Below are positions 18,619 through 28,581 of a DNA stretch of 64,000 bases, in pieces (within the stretch, counting starts at the first letter, position 1; each line of letters starts with the position of its first letter). A model generated the notes under the pieces. The model searched no databases. It worked only from the letters and a program-made list of their open reading frames with translations, and was not told the DNA's origin. The DNA is taken from contig NZ_OX365700.1 of assembly GCF_947241125.1 (NCBI RefSeq), forward strand, positions 2,698,001 through 2,762,000, given 5' to 3'. Source of the DNA: Nitrospira tepida (GTDB lineage: Bacteria; Nitrospirota; Nitrospiria; Nitrospirales; Nitrospiraceae). The position numbers and the translations under genes are program-made.

Positions 18619-19968
18619 ATGCGAAAACTCTTCGGCACGGACGGGGTGCGGGGCGTCGCCAACCTCGAGCCCATGACCAGCGAAATCGCCATGCAACTGG
18701 GACGGGCGGCCGCCCATATCTTCCAGCGGCGGGCGGGGCGACACCAAATCGTGATCGGCAAGGACACGCGCCTCTCCGGCTACATGCTGGAGTCGGCATT
18801 GACGTCCGGAATCTGCTCCATGGGCGTCGACGTCCTGCTTGTCGGCCCGCTCCCGACCCCCGCCATCGCCTTCCTGACCCGCAGCCTTCGCGCGGATGCC
18901 GGCGTCGTGATTTCCGCCTCGCACAATCCCTATCAAGACAACGGCATCAAATTCTTTTCGAACAACGGCCTGAAATTGCCCGATGAACTGGAAGCGCGCA
19001 TCGAGTCGTTGATCGTCTCCGACGAAATCAAACATCTGCGTCCCACGGCCGACGCGATCGGCAAGGCCTTTCGAATCGACGACGCCGAGGGCCGCTATAT
19101 CGAATTCGTCAAGCGGAGTTTGCCCAAGGATCTCGATTTCCAGGGCCTCCGCGTGGTCGTGGATTGCGCGCATGGCGCCGCCTACAAGGTGGCTCCGACC
19201 ATTTTGCGAGAGTTGGGGGCCTCGGTGGAGGCGGTCGGGATCAAGCCGGACGGCATGAACATCAACGCCGGCTGCGGGGCCGTTCATCCGGAGCAGTTGC
19301 AAGAGACTGTGCTCCGGCACCAGGCCCACATCGGGATCGCCCTCGACGGCGACGCCGACCGCGCGATTTTCGTCTGCGAACAGGGCACCGTGGTGGACGG
19401 CGATCACATCATGGCCGCCTTGGCGTTTGATCTGCACGAACGCAACCAGCTTACGCAACAGACGGTCGTCGGCACGGTCATGAGCAATTTCGGCCTCGAA
19501 TTGGCTCTCGGCAAGGCGGGCGTGAAGCTGGTCCGCACGCCGGTAGGCGACCGTTACATTCTCGAACGGATGATCGCGGACGGTTATAATTTCGGCGGCG
19601 AGCAATCCGGGCATATGATCTTTCTCGATCACAACACGACCGGCGACGGTCTGATCGCCGGCCTTCAGGTCCTGTCGCTGATGAAACGGACCGGGAAACC
19701 GCTGTCGGAATTGGCCTGTGCGATGACCCGGATCCCGCAGGTGCTCATCGGCGTGAAGGTCAACAGCAAGCCGGACCTGTCTTCGATTCCCGCCATTCAC
19801 GAGGCCATTCGGGCCTCGGAAACCAGGCTCAACAGCAACGGCCGCGTGTTGGTCCGCTATTCCGGCACGGAACCGCTGTTGCGCATCATGGTGGAGGGAT
19901 CGGATGACGCCTTGATTCGAACCCTCGCCGAGGACTTGGCGGGCGTGGTTCGCCTCCACCTGTCATAG
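18619..19968 (+). CDS. glmM: Phosphoglucosamine mutase
   Basis: A 449-residue enzyme interconverting glucosamine-6-phosphate and glucosamine-1-phosphate on the way to UDP-GlcNAc, hence peptidoglycan, LPS and probably the exopolysaccharide encoded downstream. The start FGTDGVRG, the phosphoserine loop with Ser101 ([12 protein letters not shown]), the metal loop DGDADR at 243-248, and the C-terminal phosphate-binding [15 protein letters not shown] are all present. The ATG at 18619 matches the family start; an earlier in-frame ATG inside folP is not needed. Confidence 0.98.
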   Translation: MRKLFGTDGVRGVANLEPMTSEIAMQLGRAAAHIFQRRAGRHQIVIGKDTRLSGYMLESALTSGICSMGVDVLLVGPLPTPAIAFLTRSLRADAGVVISASHNPYQDNGIKFFSNNGLKLPDELEARIESLIVSDEIKHLRPTADAIGKAFRIDDAEGRYIEFVKRSLPKDLDFQGLRVVVDCAHGAAYKVAPTILRELGASVEAVGIKPDGMNINAGCGAVHPEQLQETVLRHQAHIGIALDGDADRAIFVCEQGTVVDGDHIMAALAFDLHERNQLTQQTVVGTVMSNFGLELALGKAGVKLVRTPVGDRYILERMIADGYNFGGEQSGHMIFLDHNTTGDGLIAGLQVLSLMKRTGKPLSELACAMTRIPQVLIGVKVNSKPDLSSIPAIHEAIRASETRLNSNGRVLVRYSGTEPLLRIMVEGSDDALIRTLAEDLAGVVRLHLS

Positions 19969-19993
19969 CCTCAACCACAGGACCTTCCGTCCG

Positions 19994-22666
19994 ATGCTTG
20001 CCCTCCTGACGGCCTGTTTCCTCCTCGGGCTGCTCATGGGCTCTTACCTGCCGTTCTTTCCCGTCACGGTGTTCTGTCTCCTGGTCGTGATCGGCCTCGC
20101 CGTCACACGGCTCGAATGGAAGGAGCGAATTGCCGCTCGCGAGGGCCTCCTCTGCTTCGCCGTCGTCCTGGCCGGCACCTGCTATTGGCCGGCCTACAAT
20201 TTTGCCGCGAGCGGCGGGATTTCCTTGCCCCCGTCCATAGACGAGGAGCCCACTCGCATCGTCGGCCGTGTCACGGAGCCGGTCCGCCGGATCTCAGGCC
20301 AGCATATCCTGGTCATCGAGGTCTCCGAAACAGGACCGCCACCCGTGGCGACGCCGATCTTGGGTCGCGTACGACTCACCTGGCGTCAACCGGACGTGCC
20401 GGTTCTACAGGGGGATGTGATCGAATATCAGGGGCGCCTCCATCCTCCGCATGGTCTGAACAATCCCGGAGGGTTCGACTTCGCGGCCTATCTCGCCGGA
20501 CAGGGAATCGTCGCTGTCTCCTCATTTACCGGCCCGGGCCGCTTGCATCGTTTGGAATCGGGGTTGGACTCTTGGCGATGGGCTCCCTGGGCGACCATTG
20601 ATTCGTGGCGCCTGCTCGTTCAACAGGCGGCAGAGGCCTCGCTGGATCAGCCGCTGCGGGGCCTGTTCCTGGGCATCATTCTCGGCGAGCAACACGAATT
20701 ACCCGCCCGAATCCGCGATGCCTTCATGACGACGGGGACGGTTCACATCCTCTCGATCTCCGGTTCCCACCTCGGCCTGATCGCCTTCCTGACCTTTGTG
20801 ATCGTTCGGGCTCTCTGCCGCCCCTTGCCGAACCGGTGGACGTTGACGCTCAACCGATGGCGACTGACCGGAACACGGCTGGCGATCCTCGCGACGGTTC
20901 CTGTGGTCGTCGGCTATGCCCTGTTGGCCGGGGCGGAAGTCGCGACGAGGCGGGCCTTGGTCATGGTGCTGGCCTTCTTGTTCGCCGCCTGGTCCGGCCG
21001 TGACAAGCCGCTCCTCCCGATCCTTTCCCTGACCGCGTTGTCGATGCTGTTGGTCAACCCACAGGCCCTGTTTGACGTGTCGTTCCAATTGTCCTATTTG
21101 TCGGTTCTCGCCATCGCCCTCTATCTTTCTCTCAGAGCCGAAGATCCCGAGTCGGATTCTTCCTCCTTCGATCCAGCGCCAACCGTCCCGCTCCGATCTT
21201 TCCGGCCAAACTGGGGGAGGGCGGGGCAATGGCTGATACAGTCCTTGCTGCTGTCGCTGGCCATCACGCTGGTCACGCTGCCGTTGGTCGCCCGCTATTT
21301 CCATCAATTCGCCTGGATCAGCCCCTTCGCCAACCTGGTCATCGTCCCCTTGGCTGGATTCGTGGTCGTCCCGGTCGGCCTTGTCTCAGCCCTGTGGTTG
21401 TTGGCATCGGGAGGCGAGGGCCTGCCGCTGGTCCAATTGAACGAGGCCGTCCTTCGGCTGTTGACCAACACGACGGAATTGTGGGCAACGATTCCCGCCG
21501 TGGACCGGCACGTCGCTGCGCCTTCGTTGTTGATGTTGTGTGCGTACTACGCTCTCCTGGCGCTCACGGTCCGTCCCGACTCTCAAAAACCGACCCGCCT
21601 GGCTGCGATCGGCTCCCTCGCCGTCCTGCTGCTCTGGTGGGCGATGTCGCCTGTGACGACGTTGCTTCCAGGCCAGGTGCGAGTCACCTTTTTGGATGTC
21701 GGACAAGGAGACGCCACGGTGATTCAATTGGCCGGAGATCAGGACGACCAGCGGGATCAAACCATCGTGATTGACGGAGGCGGCCATTACGGCCAATTCG
21801 ATCTCGGCGCTTCCGTGGTCGGCCCCTACCTCTGGGACCAGGGCATCCACCGGATCGACCATCTGATCGGGACCCATCCCCAACTTGACCATATCGGCGG
21901 CATTCCCTGGCTCATTCGCCACTTCGAGGTCGCCCGGTATTGGGGGAACGGGGTCCCGCGCAGCGAGGCCTTCTATCTAGACCTCCGGCAGGCCCTCTCC
22001 GAAAAGGGGTTGAATGAGCTGATCCCGGCGGCAGGGGAGACCATCGCGGCAGAGGGCGGCTGTGTCCTGTCGATCGTGAGTCCGATGCCATCCGAGATCA
22101 CCCCGGTCGGCGTGGAGTGGTCGCCCCGTTCAGGCTCCGCGTTGAACAACCTTTCGGTCGCCTCACGGCTGGAATGCGGCGCGGCCTCTTTCCTGTTTGC
22201 GGCCGATCTTGAGCGGCCAAGCCTTGCGCGGCTTGTCCAGCAAGGGCTCGCGCCGCGGACGCAGGTCGTCAAGGTCCCGCATCATGGAGCGGCCAGCTCG
22301 CTCGACCTCGCTTGGATGAGGGCAACGGCTCCGGAGATCGCGGTCCTGTCCGTTGGACGCTACAATCCTTACCGCCATCCCCATCCACAAGTCCTCGCCT
22401 CTTATCAGGCACAGGGCTCCCTCCTGTTCCGCACCGATCGGGATGGAGCGATCACCATCACCGGCTCGGCTGGGTCGCAGCACCTCCTGATCAGCTCGGC
22501 CTCCCAGTTGAAGTTCGAGCGAGTTTCATTGACCAAAACAGTCTGGGAACAGGAGCGTCGAAACTACCATCGAGTCTGCCTCCGGCAGTTTGGGCCGGCC
22601 TGCTGGAGAGCGAGAGAACCGGAACGTCTGCGACCCGATCCGCCGAACCGTACTTCTTCATATTGA
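19994..22666 (+). CDS. comEC: ComEC/Rec2-type DNA-internalisation channel
   Basis: An 890-residue polytopic inner-membrane protein that moves transforming single-stranded DNA into the cytoplasm. The N-terminal DUF4131/OB-like part (about residues 1-190) is followed by the competence domain of many helices (about 215-520; motif HILSISGSHLGLIAFL). A C-terminal metallo-beta-lactamase-like domain begins at DVGQGD (568-573), with THPQLDH at 627-633 where the classical motif is HxDxDH. No other competence gene is in the window, so natural transformation is possible but not shown. Confidence 0.93.
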   Translation: MLALLTACFLLGLLMGSYLPFFPVTVFCLLVVIGLAVTRLEWKERIAAREGLLCFAVVLAGTCYWPAYNFAASGGISLPPSIDEEPTRIVGRVTEPVRRISGQHILVIEVSETGPPPVATPILGRVRLTWRQPDVPVLQGDVIEYQGRLHPPHGLNNPGGFDFAAYLAGQGIVAVSSFTGPGRLHRLESGLDSWRWAPWATIDSWRLLVQQAAEASLDQPLRGLFLGIILGEQHELPARIRDAFMTTGTVHILSISGSHLGLIAFLTFVIVRALCRPLPNRWTLTLNRWRLTGTRLAILATVPVVVGYALLAGAEVATRRALVMVLAFLFAAWSGRDKPLLPILSLTALSMLLVNPQALFDVSFQLSYLSVLAIALYLSLRAEDPESDSSSFDPAPTVPLRSFRPNWGRAGQWLIQSLLLSLAITLVTLPLVARYFHQFAWISPFANLVIVPLAGFVVVPVGLVSALWLLASGGEGLPLVQLNEAVLRLLTNTTELWATIPAVDRHVAAPSLLMLCAYYALLALTVRPDSQKPTRLAAIGSLAVLLLWWAMSPVTTLLPGQVRVTFLDVGQGDATVIQLAGDQDDQRDQTIVIDGGGHYGQFDLGASVVGPYLWDQGIHRIDHLIGTHPQLDHIGGIPWLIRHFEVARYWGNGVPRSEAFYLDLRQALSEKGLNELIPAAGETIAAEGGCVLSIVSPMPSEITPVGVEWSPRSGSALNNLSVASRLECGAASFLFAADLERPSLARLVQQGLAPRTQVVKVPHHGAASSLDLAWMRATAPEIAVLSVGRYNPYRHPHPQVLASYQAQGSLLFRTDRDGAITITGSAGSQHLLISSASQLKFERVSLTKTVWEQERRNYHRVCLRQFGPACWRAREPERLRPDPPNRTSSY

Positions 22667-22828
22667 TCCGATCAGGGTTCGTCCTGCTCGGCTCTGTTGC
22701 CTTCCGTTGTTGCCTGTCCCTGCTCCAAAATTGTACGCAAAGTGGCAATGAATGGCACCCCTAGGTCCGTTTGTCACGGATTCGTGTAGCAAGCCGTTGA
22801 AAGACATCACAAATCATCAATTCCAACA

Positions 22829-22846
22829 TTGGCACATCGTATGCAG
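22829..22846 (+). promoter_or_regulatory. Candidate sigma-54 promoter of the EPS locus
   Basis: The string TTGGCACATCGTATGCAG contains GG at 22831-22832 and GC at 22843-22844 with exactly 10 nt between them, the -24/-12 spacing. TGGCAC matches the -24 consensus well and ATGCA is a fair match to TTGCA. It lies about 65 bp before the first gene of the locus in an otherwise gene-free 244-bp gap (22667-22910). I saw no good -10/-35 pair in that gap. Confidence 0.5.
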
Positions 22847-22910
22847 CGCTCTCGTCCTTTAATGACCATTCCTGATCGACAAAAAGGGCCGATCATCACC
22901 ACGAGGCTGT

Positions 22911-23108
22911 ATGGGAAAGTTAGTGCGGGTCGTCATTCAGTTGCCGATTGAACTCAAGCAGCAGTTGGACCTTCTCAAGCAACAGGGCTATACCGCCAGC
23001 GGCTACATTCGCGCCGTTCTCGAGCGGGAATTCGCCAAGGTCGAGGAGGAGAAGGCGGACCATCCGCATCCTTCGGTGCGGCCGCTTCCCCGCTCCATCG
23101 CCGGATAA
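22911..23108 (+). CDS. Small ribbon-helix-helix-like protein
   Basis: A 65-residue protein. The pattern beta-strand VRVVIQLP (residues 5-12), helix IELKQQLDLLKQQ, turn, helix ASGYIRAVLEREFAKVEE is that expected of a MetJ/Arc-type ribbon-helix-helix DNA-binding fold. A proline-rich tail follows. It is the first gene of the EPS locus, and its stop is 3 nt before the HD-GYP gene, so it may regulate the operon. The fold call is by pattern and the function is inference. Confidence 0.6.
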   Translation: MGKLVRVVIQLPIELKQQLDLLKQQGYTASGYIRAVLEREFAKVEEEKADHPHPSVRPLPRSIAG

Positions 23109-23111
23109 CCG

Positions 23112-24122
23112 ATGGCCCGTCTCACCGACCTCATTCGCCGGACCGACCGCCTCCCTCCGCTCGCCGGTCCGGCTTTCACCTCCACCTCGTTCAAGCCGGC
23201 CGCGCCGCCCCCCGTCGTCACGGAAACGGACGGCGGATCGACCGACCGCGAGTGGTATCAACGCGCGATCCTTGAGGTCTCTCGGCTCGGCCGCGCGGTT
23301 GCCGAACAGGGTGACTTGGACCTCAAGCCGTTGACCGGGCTGGCCTCGGCGCTGACCAGTTCCTGCCGGAATCATGACGACCTCCTGCGGCACGCCGTGT
23401 CCGGTTCGCAGGCCCTCTCCCCATTGGCCGCCAATTGCGTCAATGTGGCGATCATCGGGAATCGCTTGGCCGAGGGGCTGGGCTACTCACAGGCCGAACG
23501 CGAGTGCGTCACGCTCGCCGGTCTGGTTCATGACTTGGGGATGTTCCTGGTGCCGGACTCGTTGGTCGCCAAGCCCCAGACCCTGACCAGCAGCGAGCGG
23601 GCGCTGGTCTATCATCATCCCCGCAACGGAGCCTTGGCGCTGAGTCGCGTGGACGCCGCCTACCGATGGCTCGCATCGATCGTGGAGCAGGAGCATGAAC
23701 GATGGGACGGGCGGGGGTATCCGCATCAACTGTCCGGCCCCCGGATCCACCGCATTGCGCAGGTGATCGGACTCGCGGACGTGTTGGACGCCTTGGTGAA
23801 TCCTCGCCCTTACCGGCACAGGCTCAGCGCCCACCGGGCCGTCCACCAGCTCGTGACCGCCCAGAAACACGTCTTTCCGCAGGAACTGTTGCGCTCGCTG
23901 TTGAATCGCATCTCCCTCTATCCCCCTGGGACCGAGGTGAGGCTCAGCACGGGAGACGACGCCACGGTCGAACGGCTCAATGCGCGCACGCCCCTCAGGC
24001 CGGTTGTCCGATTGATCGCTCCGACCGCCATGACCGAACGCATTCTCGATCTGTCCCTCACTCCGTCCGTCCATATCGTGGAGGTCCTGGCGCAGTCGCC
24101 TTCCGGAGGAACCCAGGTATGA
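23112..24122 (+). CDS. HD-GYP domain protein (probable c-di-GMP phosphodiesterase)
   Basis: A 336-residue cytoplasmic protein. The region from about 95 to 270 is an HD-GYP domain: His140-Asp141 in GLVHDLGMF, the His168-His169-Pro pair, EHERWDG with Glu/His at 194-196, and the GRGYP signature at 200-204. HD-GYP enzymes hydrolyse cyclic di-GMP. The first of the two histidines usually found before the GYP signature is replaced by Glu, so activity should be tested. The C-terminal 60 residues look like a separate small beta domain. It is translationally coupled (ATGA) to the export lipoprotein that follows, which suggests c-di-GMP control of polysaccharide production. Confidence 0.85.
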   Translation: MARLTDLIRRTDRLPPLAGPAFTSTSFKPAAPPPVVTETDGGSTDREWYQRAILEVSRLGRAVAEQGDLDLKPLTGLASALTSSCRNHDDLLRHAVSGSQALSPLAANCVNVAIIGNRLAEGLGYSQAERECVTLAGLVHDLGMFLVPDSLVAKPQTLTSSERALVYHHPRNGALALSRVDAAYRWLASIVEQEHERWDGRGYPHQLSGPRIHRIAQVIGLADVLDALVNPRPYRHRLSAHRAVHQLVTAQKHVFPQELLRSLLNRISLYPPGTEVRLSTGDDATVERLNARTPLRPVVRLIAPTAMTERILDLSLTPSVHIVEVLAQSPSGGTQV

Positions 24123-24922
24123 ACCCTCCGATGGGACGGCCAGCCGAACGAACGATCGCATGGCTGCTGATCATGGTGCTTGGAACGGGAACCCTGTCCT
24201 GCCGGAACCCGGCCCAATCGACCCTGTCCCCCTCGGACATGGCGCCGGCCGGTACGCCCTTTCCGCCGCTTCCGAAAGGGGATGCCTATGCGGACGAATC
24301 CGTCGTGAGCGCGGACGCCAGAATCGACCCGGGCGACACGGTCGAAGTGTTGATCCATCGAGGCGCCGGCGAAGAGAAGTTCTCGGGCACCGTGCGCGAG
24401 TCGGGCCATATCACGCTGTCCTTCGTCGATATCGATGTCAGGGGGCTGACGGTCTCCGAGGCCGAAGCCAGAATCACCGAAGGCGTCCGGCCCTACATGC
24501 GGAACCCCAAGGTGCAGGTGTCGCTCAAAAAACGAGGCGTCCGCGTGAAGCGGATCTTCGTGTTCGGAGAAGTGCGCAAACCCGGCATGTATCCCATGTC
24601 GCGCAACATGACCGTGCTGCATGCCCTGTCCGCGGCGGACAACTACACGGAAACTGCGTTGGTCGACGAAATCCGCGTCATCCGCGGAGATTTGAACCGA
24701 CCGCAGATCTATACGGCCGATCTGGCGCGCCTCTGGACCTACGGCGACATGACGCGGAATCTGCCGCTGGAAGAAAACGATGTCGTCTTCGTGCCGCGCG
24801 AACACCTGGGCGACGGCTCGGAGACCGCCAAGAAACTGATGCCGGTGATCCAGGCCGCCGTCGCACCCTTCTATCCGTTGTTCGCGATCCCGCTGTTCGT
24901 TCCCGCGGCGCAAATCAAATAG
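24119..24922 (+). CDS. Wza-like polysaccharide export lipoprotein
   Basis: A 267-residue outer-membrane lipoprotein of the polysaccharide export (PES/SLBB) family that forms the exit channel for exopolysaccharide. The signal peptide ends in a lipobox with lipid-accepting Cys28 (GTLSC). The PES domain starts around IDPGDTVEVLIHR, and an SLBB segment follows (VFGEVRKPGMYPM ... LHALSAAD). The last 25 residues are hydrophobic, as in Wza-type proteins whose C-terminus crosses the outer membrane. The ATG at 24119 overlaps the HD-GYP stop. Confidence 0.92.
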   Translation: MNPPMGRPAERTIAWLLIMVLGTGTLSCRNPAQSTLSPSDMAPAGTPFPPLPKGDAYADESVVSADARIDPGDTVEVLIHRGAGEEKFSGTVRESGHITLSFVDIDVRGLTVSEAEARITEGVRPYMRNPKVQVSLKKRGVRVKRIFVFGEVRKPGMYPMSRNMTVLHALSAADNYTETALVDEIRVIRGDLNRPQIYTADLARLWTYGDMTRNLPLEENDVVFVPREHLGDGSETAKKLMPVIQAAVAPFYPLFAIPLFVPAAQIK

Positions 24923-24955
24923 GAGCGCCGAGCACGCTGGTTCCGAGGATCACCC

Positions 24956-27094
24956 ATGGCCCAATACGAACTCGATGTCCTCGACTATTGGATGATCCTC
25001 AAAAAGCGGAAGTACCTGATTGTGCTGGCCACCCTGCTGGTGGTCGGCTTCACGTTCACCTTTACCCAGTTTATGAAGCCGACACCCCTGTACGAGGCCT
25101 CCGCGCGCGTCAAGTTCGACCGCAGCACGACGGTCGCCCAGCAACTGCTCGAATCCATCACCTTCGCCACCGCCAATGACCTCACGACCCAGACGGAAGT
25201 CATCAAGGGTTTTCCGGTCATGGAGCGGGTTGCGCAGGCCTTGGGCATCGTCGAGACGGATCTTCCCCCCGAACAGCGGCGATCGGCGGAGTATCTCAAC
25301 ACCATCTACAATCTCGGACAGCAGATCCAAACCTCCCGCGAATCGGACACGAACATCATCCGCATCACGGCCACCGCCTACGAACCGGAGCTGGCCGAGC
25401 GCACGGCCAACGCCGTCGCGCAGGCCTACCGGATCGAGAACATCGCCGCCCGCAACCGGATGGTGACCGAGTCGCGCCGGTTCGTCGAAGACCAACTGGC
25501 GGCCCTGGAAGAAAAGCTCCAGGCGGCGGAAGAGGCCCTCCGCATCTTCAAGGAGCGGGAAGGGCAGGTCTTTTTGGACGACGAGGCCAAGGCCGCGCTC
25601 CAGAGCTTTACCCAGCTCGAAGGCGAATGGAACGCGATCGCCAGGCAGAAGGACGAAACCCTGCGCCAGATCGAGGCACTTGAGAGGCCGTCCTCATCCA
25701 TCGACAGCAGGATCGGGCGGATCTTCACCGAAGACCCCTACGCGCTCCTGACCAAACTCAACGGCCGCCTGCTCGAATTGCTGCAGGACCGCTCGACCCT
25801 GTTGATCAACTACACGCCGGAGCATCCGCAGGTCAAGGAGACGGACCGCAAAATCACCAACGTAAAAAACGAGATGATCCGGGAGCTGCGGTCCAAGGCC
25901 GCGAGTCTCCAGGACCGGGAGAACACGCTGGCCGTTCAGATCGCGCATTACCGGGATCGGTATCTGGCCTTTCCCAAGGCCGCCATCGAGCTGAACAGGC
26001 TGGAACGCGAGGTGAAGGTCAACGCGGACCTCTACTCCACGCTCAAGATCAAGCATCAGGAACTGCTCATCAAGAGCGCGGAACAAATCGAGGAGGTGAC
26101 ATTGATCGCGCCGGCGGTCAAGCCTCCGAAGCCGATTAACGCGCCCAACGTGCCCTTGAACATGGCCGTCGGCTCGATCATGGGCCTGTTCCTGGGCGTG
26201 GTTCTGGCCTTCACGCGGGAATCACTTGACACGTCGATCGGCACGATCGAGGGCGTCGAGGACTTCCTGAAAGTGCCCGTGCTCGGCGTCATTCCAACCT
26301 TTGACGAACAGGAGCTGCAAGAGGCGGCCAAGCAGGCTCTGCCGTGCGACGCCGATCAAGAGCTGGTGGAGGGGGTGTCCAAGCTCATCACGCTGCTCGA
26401 CCCCAAATCTCTGCTGTCGGAAAGCTTCCGCTCGCTGCGCACGAATATCCAGTTTGCCAGCATGGACCGCCGCATCAAATCTCTGCTCTTCACCAGCGCC
26501 GGGCTCGGCGAGGGCAAGAGCACGACCGTCATCAACCTGGCCATCACGCTCGCCCAGGAAGGCCAGCGGGTCCTGTTGGTGGATGCGGACCTTCGCCGTC
26601 CGATTGTCCATAAGCGGCTCGGCCTCCCGCGGGAGCCGGGGCTGGTTGAAGCGCTGCAAGGAATCGTCTCGTGGCAGGAGGCGGTGCGGACCGCGACGGA
26701 TCTGATGATCGGATCGCTCGGCGTGGACCGGGTGCTCAAGAGTCCGGGGCTCGACAATCTGCACATTCTCAGCAGCGGGTCCGCCGCGCACAATCCCAGC
26801 GAGTGCATGAGCCTGGCCAAGTTAAAGCCGCTGTTGGCCGAGATGCAGGACGCCTACGACATCGTGCTGTTCGACACGCCGCCGATCCTGCCCGTCACCG
26901 ACGCCGTGGCCATGAGTTCCCGGATTGACGGGACTGTGCTGGTCTATCAGGTCGGACGGATCGGCCGGAATGCGCTGAAGCGCGCCAAGTTCCTGCTGGA
27001 CCATGCGCAGGCCAACATCATGGGGGTGGTCCTGACGAACGTGAAGGCGGAAATCTCCACCGAGGCCACGTTCTACCGCTACGAATACCGCTAG
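24956..27094 (+). CDS. Wzc-like chain-length determinant / tyrosine autokinase
   Basis: A 712-residue inner-membrane protein fusing a Wzz/GNVR chain-length domain to a BY-kinase. The N-terminal helix (about 20-40), a long periplasmic coiled-coil part, and a second helix (about 398-418) bracket the Wzz domain. The cytoplasmic kinase has Walker A LGEGKS (517-522), Walker A' LLVDADLRRP and Walker B VLFDTPPIL. The C-terminus holds a short tyrosine cluster (Tyr707, Tyr709, Tyr711), smaller than in E. coli Wzc, as the likely autophosphorylation site. No cognate Wzb phosphatase is in the window. It works with the lipoprotein upstream. Confidence 0.93.
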   Translation: MAQYELDVLDYWMILKKRKYLIVLATLLVVGFTFTFTQFMKPTPLYEASARVKFDRSTTVAQQLLESITFATANDLTTQTEVIKGFPVMERVAQALGIVETDLPPEQRRSAEYLNTIYNLGQQIQTSRESDTNIIRITATAYEPELAERTANAVAQAYRIENIAARNRMVTESRRFVEDQLAALEEKLQAAEEALRIFKEREGQVFLDDEAKAALQSFTQLEGEWNAIARQKDETLRQIEALERPSSSIDSRIGRIFTEDPYALLTKLNGRLLELLQDRSTLLINYTPEHPQVKETDRKITNVKNEMIRELRSKAASLQDRENTLAVQIAHYRDRYLAFPKAAIELNRLEREVKVNADLYSTLKIKHQELLIKSAEQIEEVTLIAPAVKPPKPINAPNVPLNMAVGSIMGLFLGVVLAFTRESLDTSIGTIEGVEDFLKVPVLGVIPTFDEQELQEAAKQALPCDADQELVEGVSKLITLLDPKSLLSESFRSLRTNIQFASMDRRIKSLLFTSAGLGEGKSTTVINLAITLAQEGQRVLLVDADLRRPIVHKRLGLPREPGLVEALQGIVSWQEAVRTATDLMIGSLGVDRVLKSPGLDNLHILSSGSAAHNPSECMSLAKLKPLLAEMQDAYDIVLFDTPPILPVTDAVAMSSRIDGTVLVYQVGRIGRNALKRAKFLLDHAQANIMGVVLTNVKAEISTEATFYRYEYR

Positions 27095-27113
27095 CGCGCA
27101 AATCACGCGAACG

Positions 27114-28571
27114 ATGATGCCCTCACCCGTCATCCGCCCGCGGCCCGACTGGCTATGGACGGTACTGCTGGCCGCCCCGGTCGCTTGGCTCAGCGCGACG
27201 GCAACACCCTCGGCGGTCCTGACCGTCGTCGCCGCCGTCTCCCCGCTGATCGTCTCGTTTCTCTCGCCGGCGAGCGGGCTCTACATCCTGGTCTTCTCCA
27301 TGTTGCTGGGCCCGGAAGTGCTGATCGGGGAATTGGGCTCCGGAGCGCTGCTCGGCCGAGGGGTCACGCTCCGATTCGACGATCTGCTCCTGCTGCTCGT
27401 CGGATTCGGCTGGCTGGGCCGCATGGCGCTGGCTCCCAGCCAGCGAATCGTCCTGCGGACGCCGCTGAATCGCCCGATCGTCTGGTATGTCGTGGGCTGC
27501 GTGTTCGCCACGTTGGTCGGCGTGTTGGCGGGACGGATCCGGCCGGCCAGCGGCTTCTTCTTCCTCCTCAAGTATTACGAATACTTTTTCATCTACTTCA
27601 TGACCGTGAATATCGTCACCGACAAACGGGACGTGCAGCGGCTCGTCACCGCCAGTCTGGTCACCTGCGGGCTCGTCTCGTTGTATGCGATTGCGCAGAT
27701 TCCCTCCGGCGTGCGGGTCTCCGCTCCGTTCGAGGGTCAGGAGGGAGAGCCCAACACGCTGGGCGGCTATCTGGTGTTCCTGTTGGCCATCATCGGATCT
27801 CTGGTCATCGTGAGAGGAGCCGTCTTCCGACGCTGGCCGCTCATCCTGTTGGGAGCGACCGCCGTCGTCGCCCTGCAAGCCACCCTATCACGCGCGTCAT
27901 TCCTGGCCCTCGTCCCGGTCCTGCTGGGCTTCGCCTACATCATCCGGCGGCGCCATCCGCTCCTGCTCATATGGGCCTTGATCGCCGCCATCGGTCTCGC
28001 GTGGCTCCTGCCCAGGCCGGTGGTCGATCGCATCACCTACACCTTCAACCAGCCGGCAGAGGAGGGACAGATCAAGGTGGGGGCGCTCCGGATCGATACG
28101 TCCACCTCCGACCGTCTCCGGTCTTGGAAGCAGGCAGGCGAGGTGTGGCTGACTTCTCCTTTGTGGGGCAAGGGGGTCACCGGCGGTCCCTTCATGGATG
28201 CGATGTACCCCCACGTCTTGACCGAAACCGGACTCATCGGGCTGGCGGCCTTCGGCGTCCTGCTGTGGAGCCTCTTCAGGGCCGGGATGACCGGCTATCA
28301 CCTCTCTCCCGATCCATATCTACAGGCGATCAGCCTGGGGTTCGTACTGGGATTCCTCGGCCTGCTCGTGCATGCGATCGGATCGAACACCTTCATCATC
28401 GTGCGCATCATGGAACCGTTCTGGCTGTTCGCCGGGTTGGTCGTGAAGGGGCACATGCTGGGGAATCCCGCCGCGCCGCAAAGGAATCCGGATGACTCCG
28501 CGTCGCGGACGAATGGTCTGGCTGACGAGCGTCAGTTCATTCCCGGTCTTGGACCGGTCATACCGCGTTAG
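27114..28571 (+). CDS. O-antigen ligase / Wzy-type polymerase
   Basis: A 485-residue polytopic membrane protein with about ten to twelve hydrophobic helices. It is of the O-antigen ligase/polymerase superfamily, with a large periplasmic loop around residues 305-380 containing RLRSWKQAGEVW and GKGVTGGPFMDAMYPHV. In a Wzx/Wzy locus the expected job is polymerising lipid-linked repeat units in the periplasm. Ligase and polymerase cannot be separated from sequence alone. It lies 19 bp after the kinase gene and 10 bp before the flippase gene. Confidence 0.85.
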   Translation: MMPSPVIRPRPDWLWTVLLAAPVAWLSATATPSAVLTVVAAVSPLIVSFLSPASGLYILVFSMLLGPEVLIGELGSGALLGRGVTLRFDDLLLLLVGFGWLGRMALAPSQRIVLRTPLNRPIVWYVVGCVFATLVGVLAGRIRPASGFFFLLKYYEYFFIYFMTVNIVTDKRDVQRLVTASLVTCGLVSLYAIAQIPSGVRVSAPFEGQEGEPNTLGGYLVFLLAIIGSLVIVRGAVFRRWPLILLGATAVVALQATLSRASFLALVPVLLGFAYIIRRRHPLLLIWALIAAIGLAWLLPRPVVDRITYTFNQPAEEGQIKVGALRIDTSTSDRLRSWKQAGEVWLTSPLWGKGVTGGPFMDAMYPHVLTETGLIGLAAFGVLLWSLFRAGMTGYHLSPDPYLQAISLGFVLGFLGLLVHAIGSNTFIIVRIMEPFWLFAGLVVKGHMLGNPAAPQRNPDDSASRTNGLADERQFIPGLGPVIPR

Positions 28572-28581
28572 ATGATCAGCC

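Noticed and set aside
27155-28495. 446-codon plus-strand frame overlapping the polymerase gene
   Set aside because: Composition is that of a frame-shifted GC-rich gene, with no hydrophobic or domain pattern; the overlapping membrane protein fits its family.
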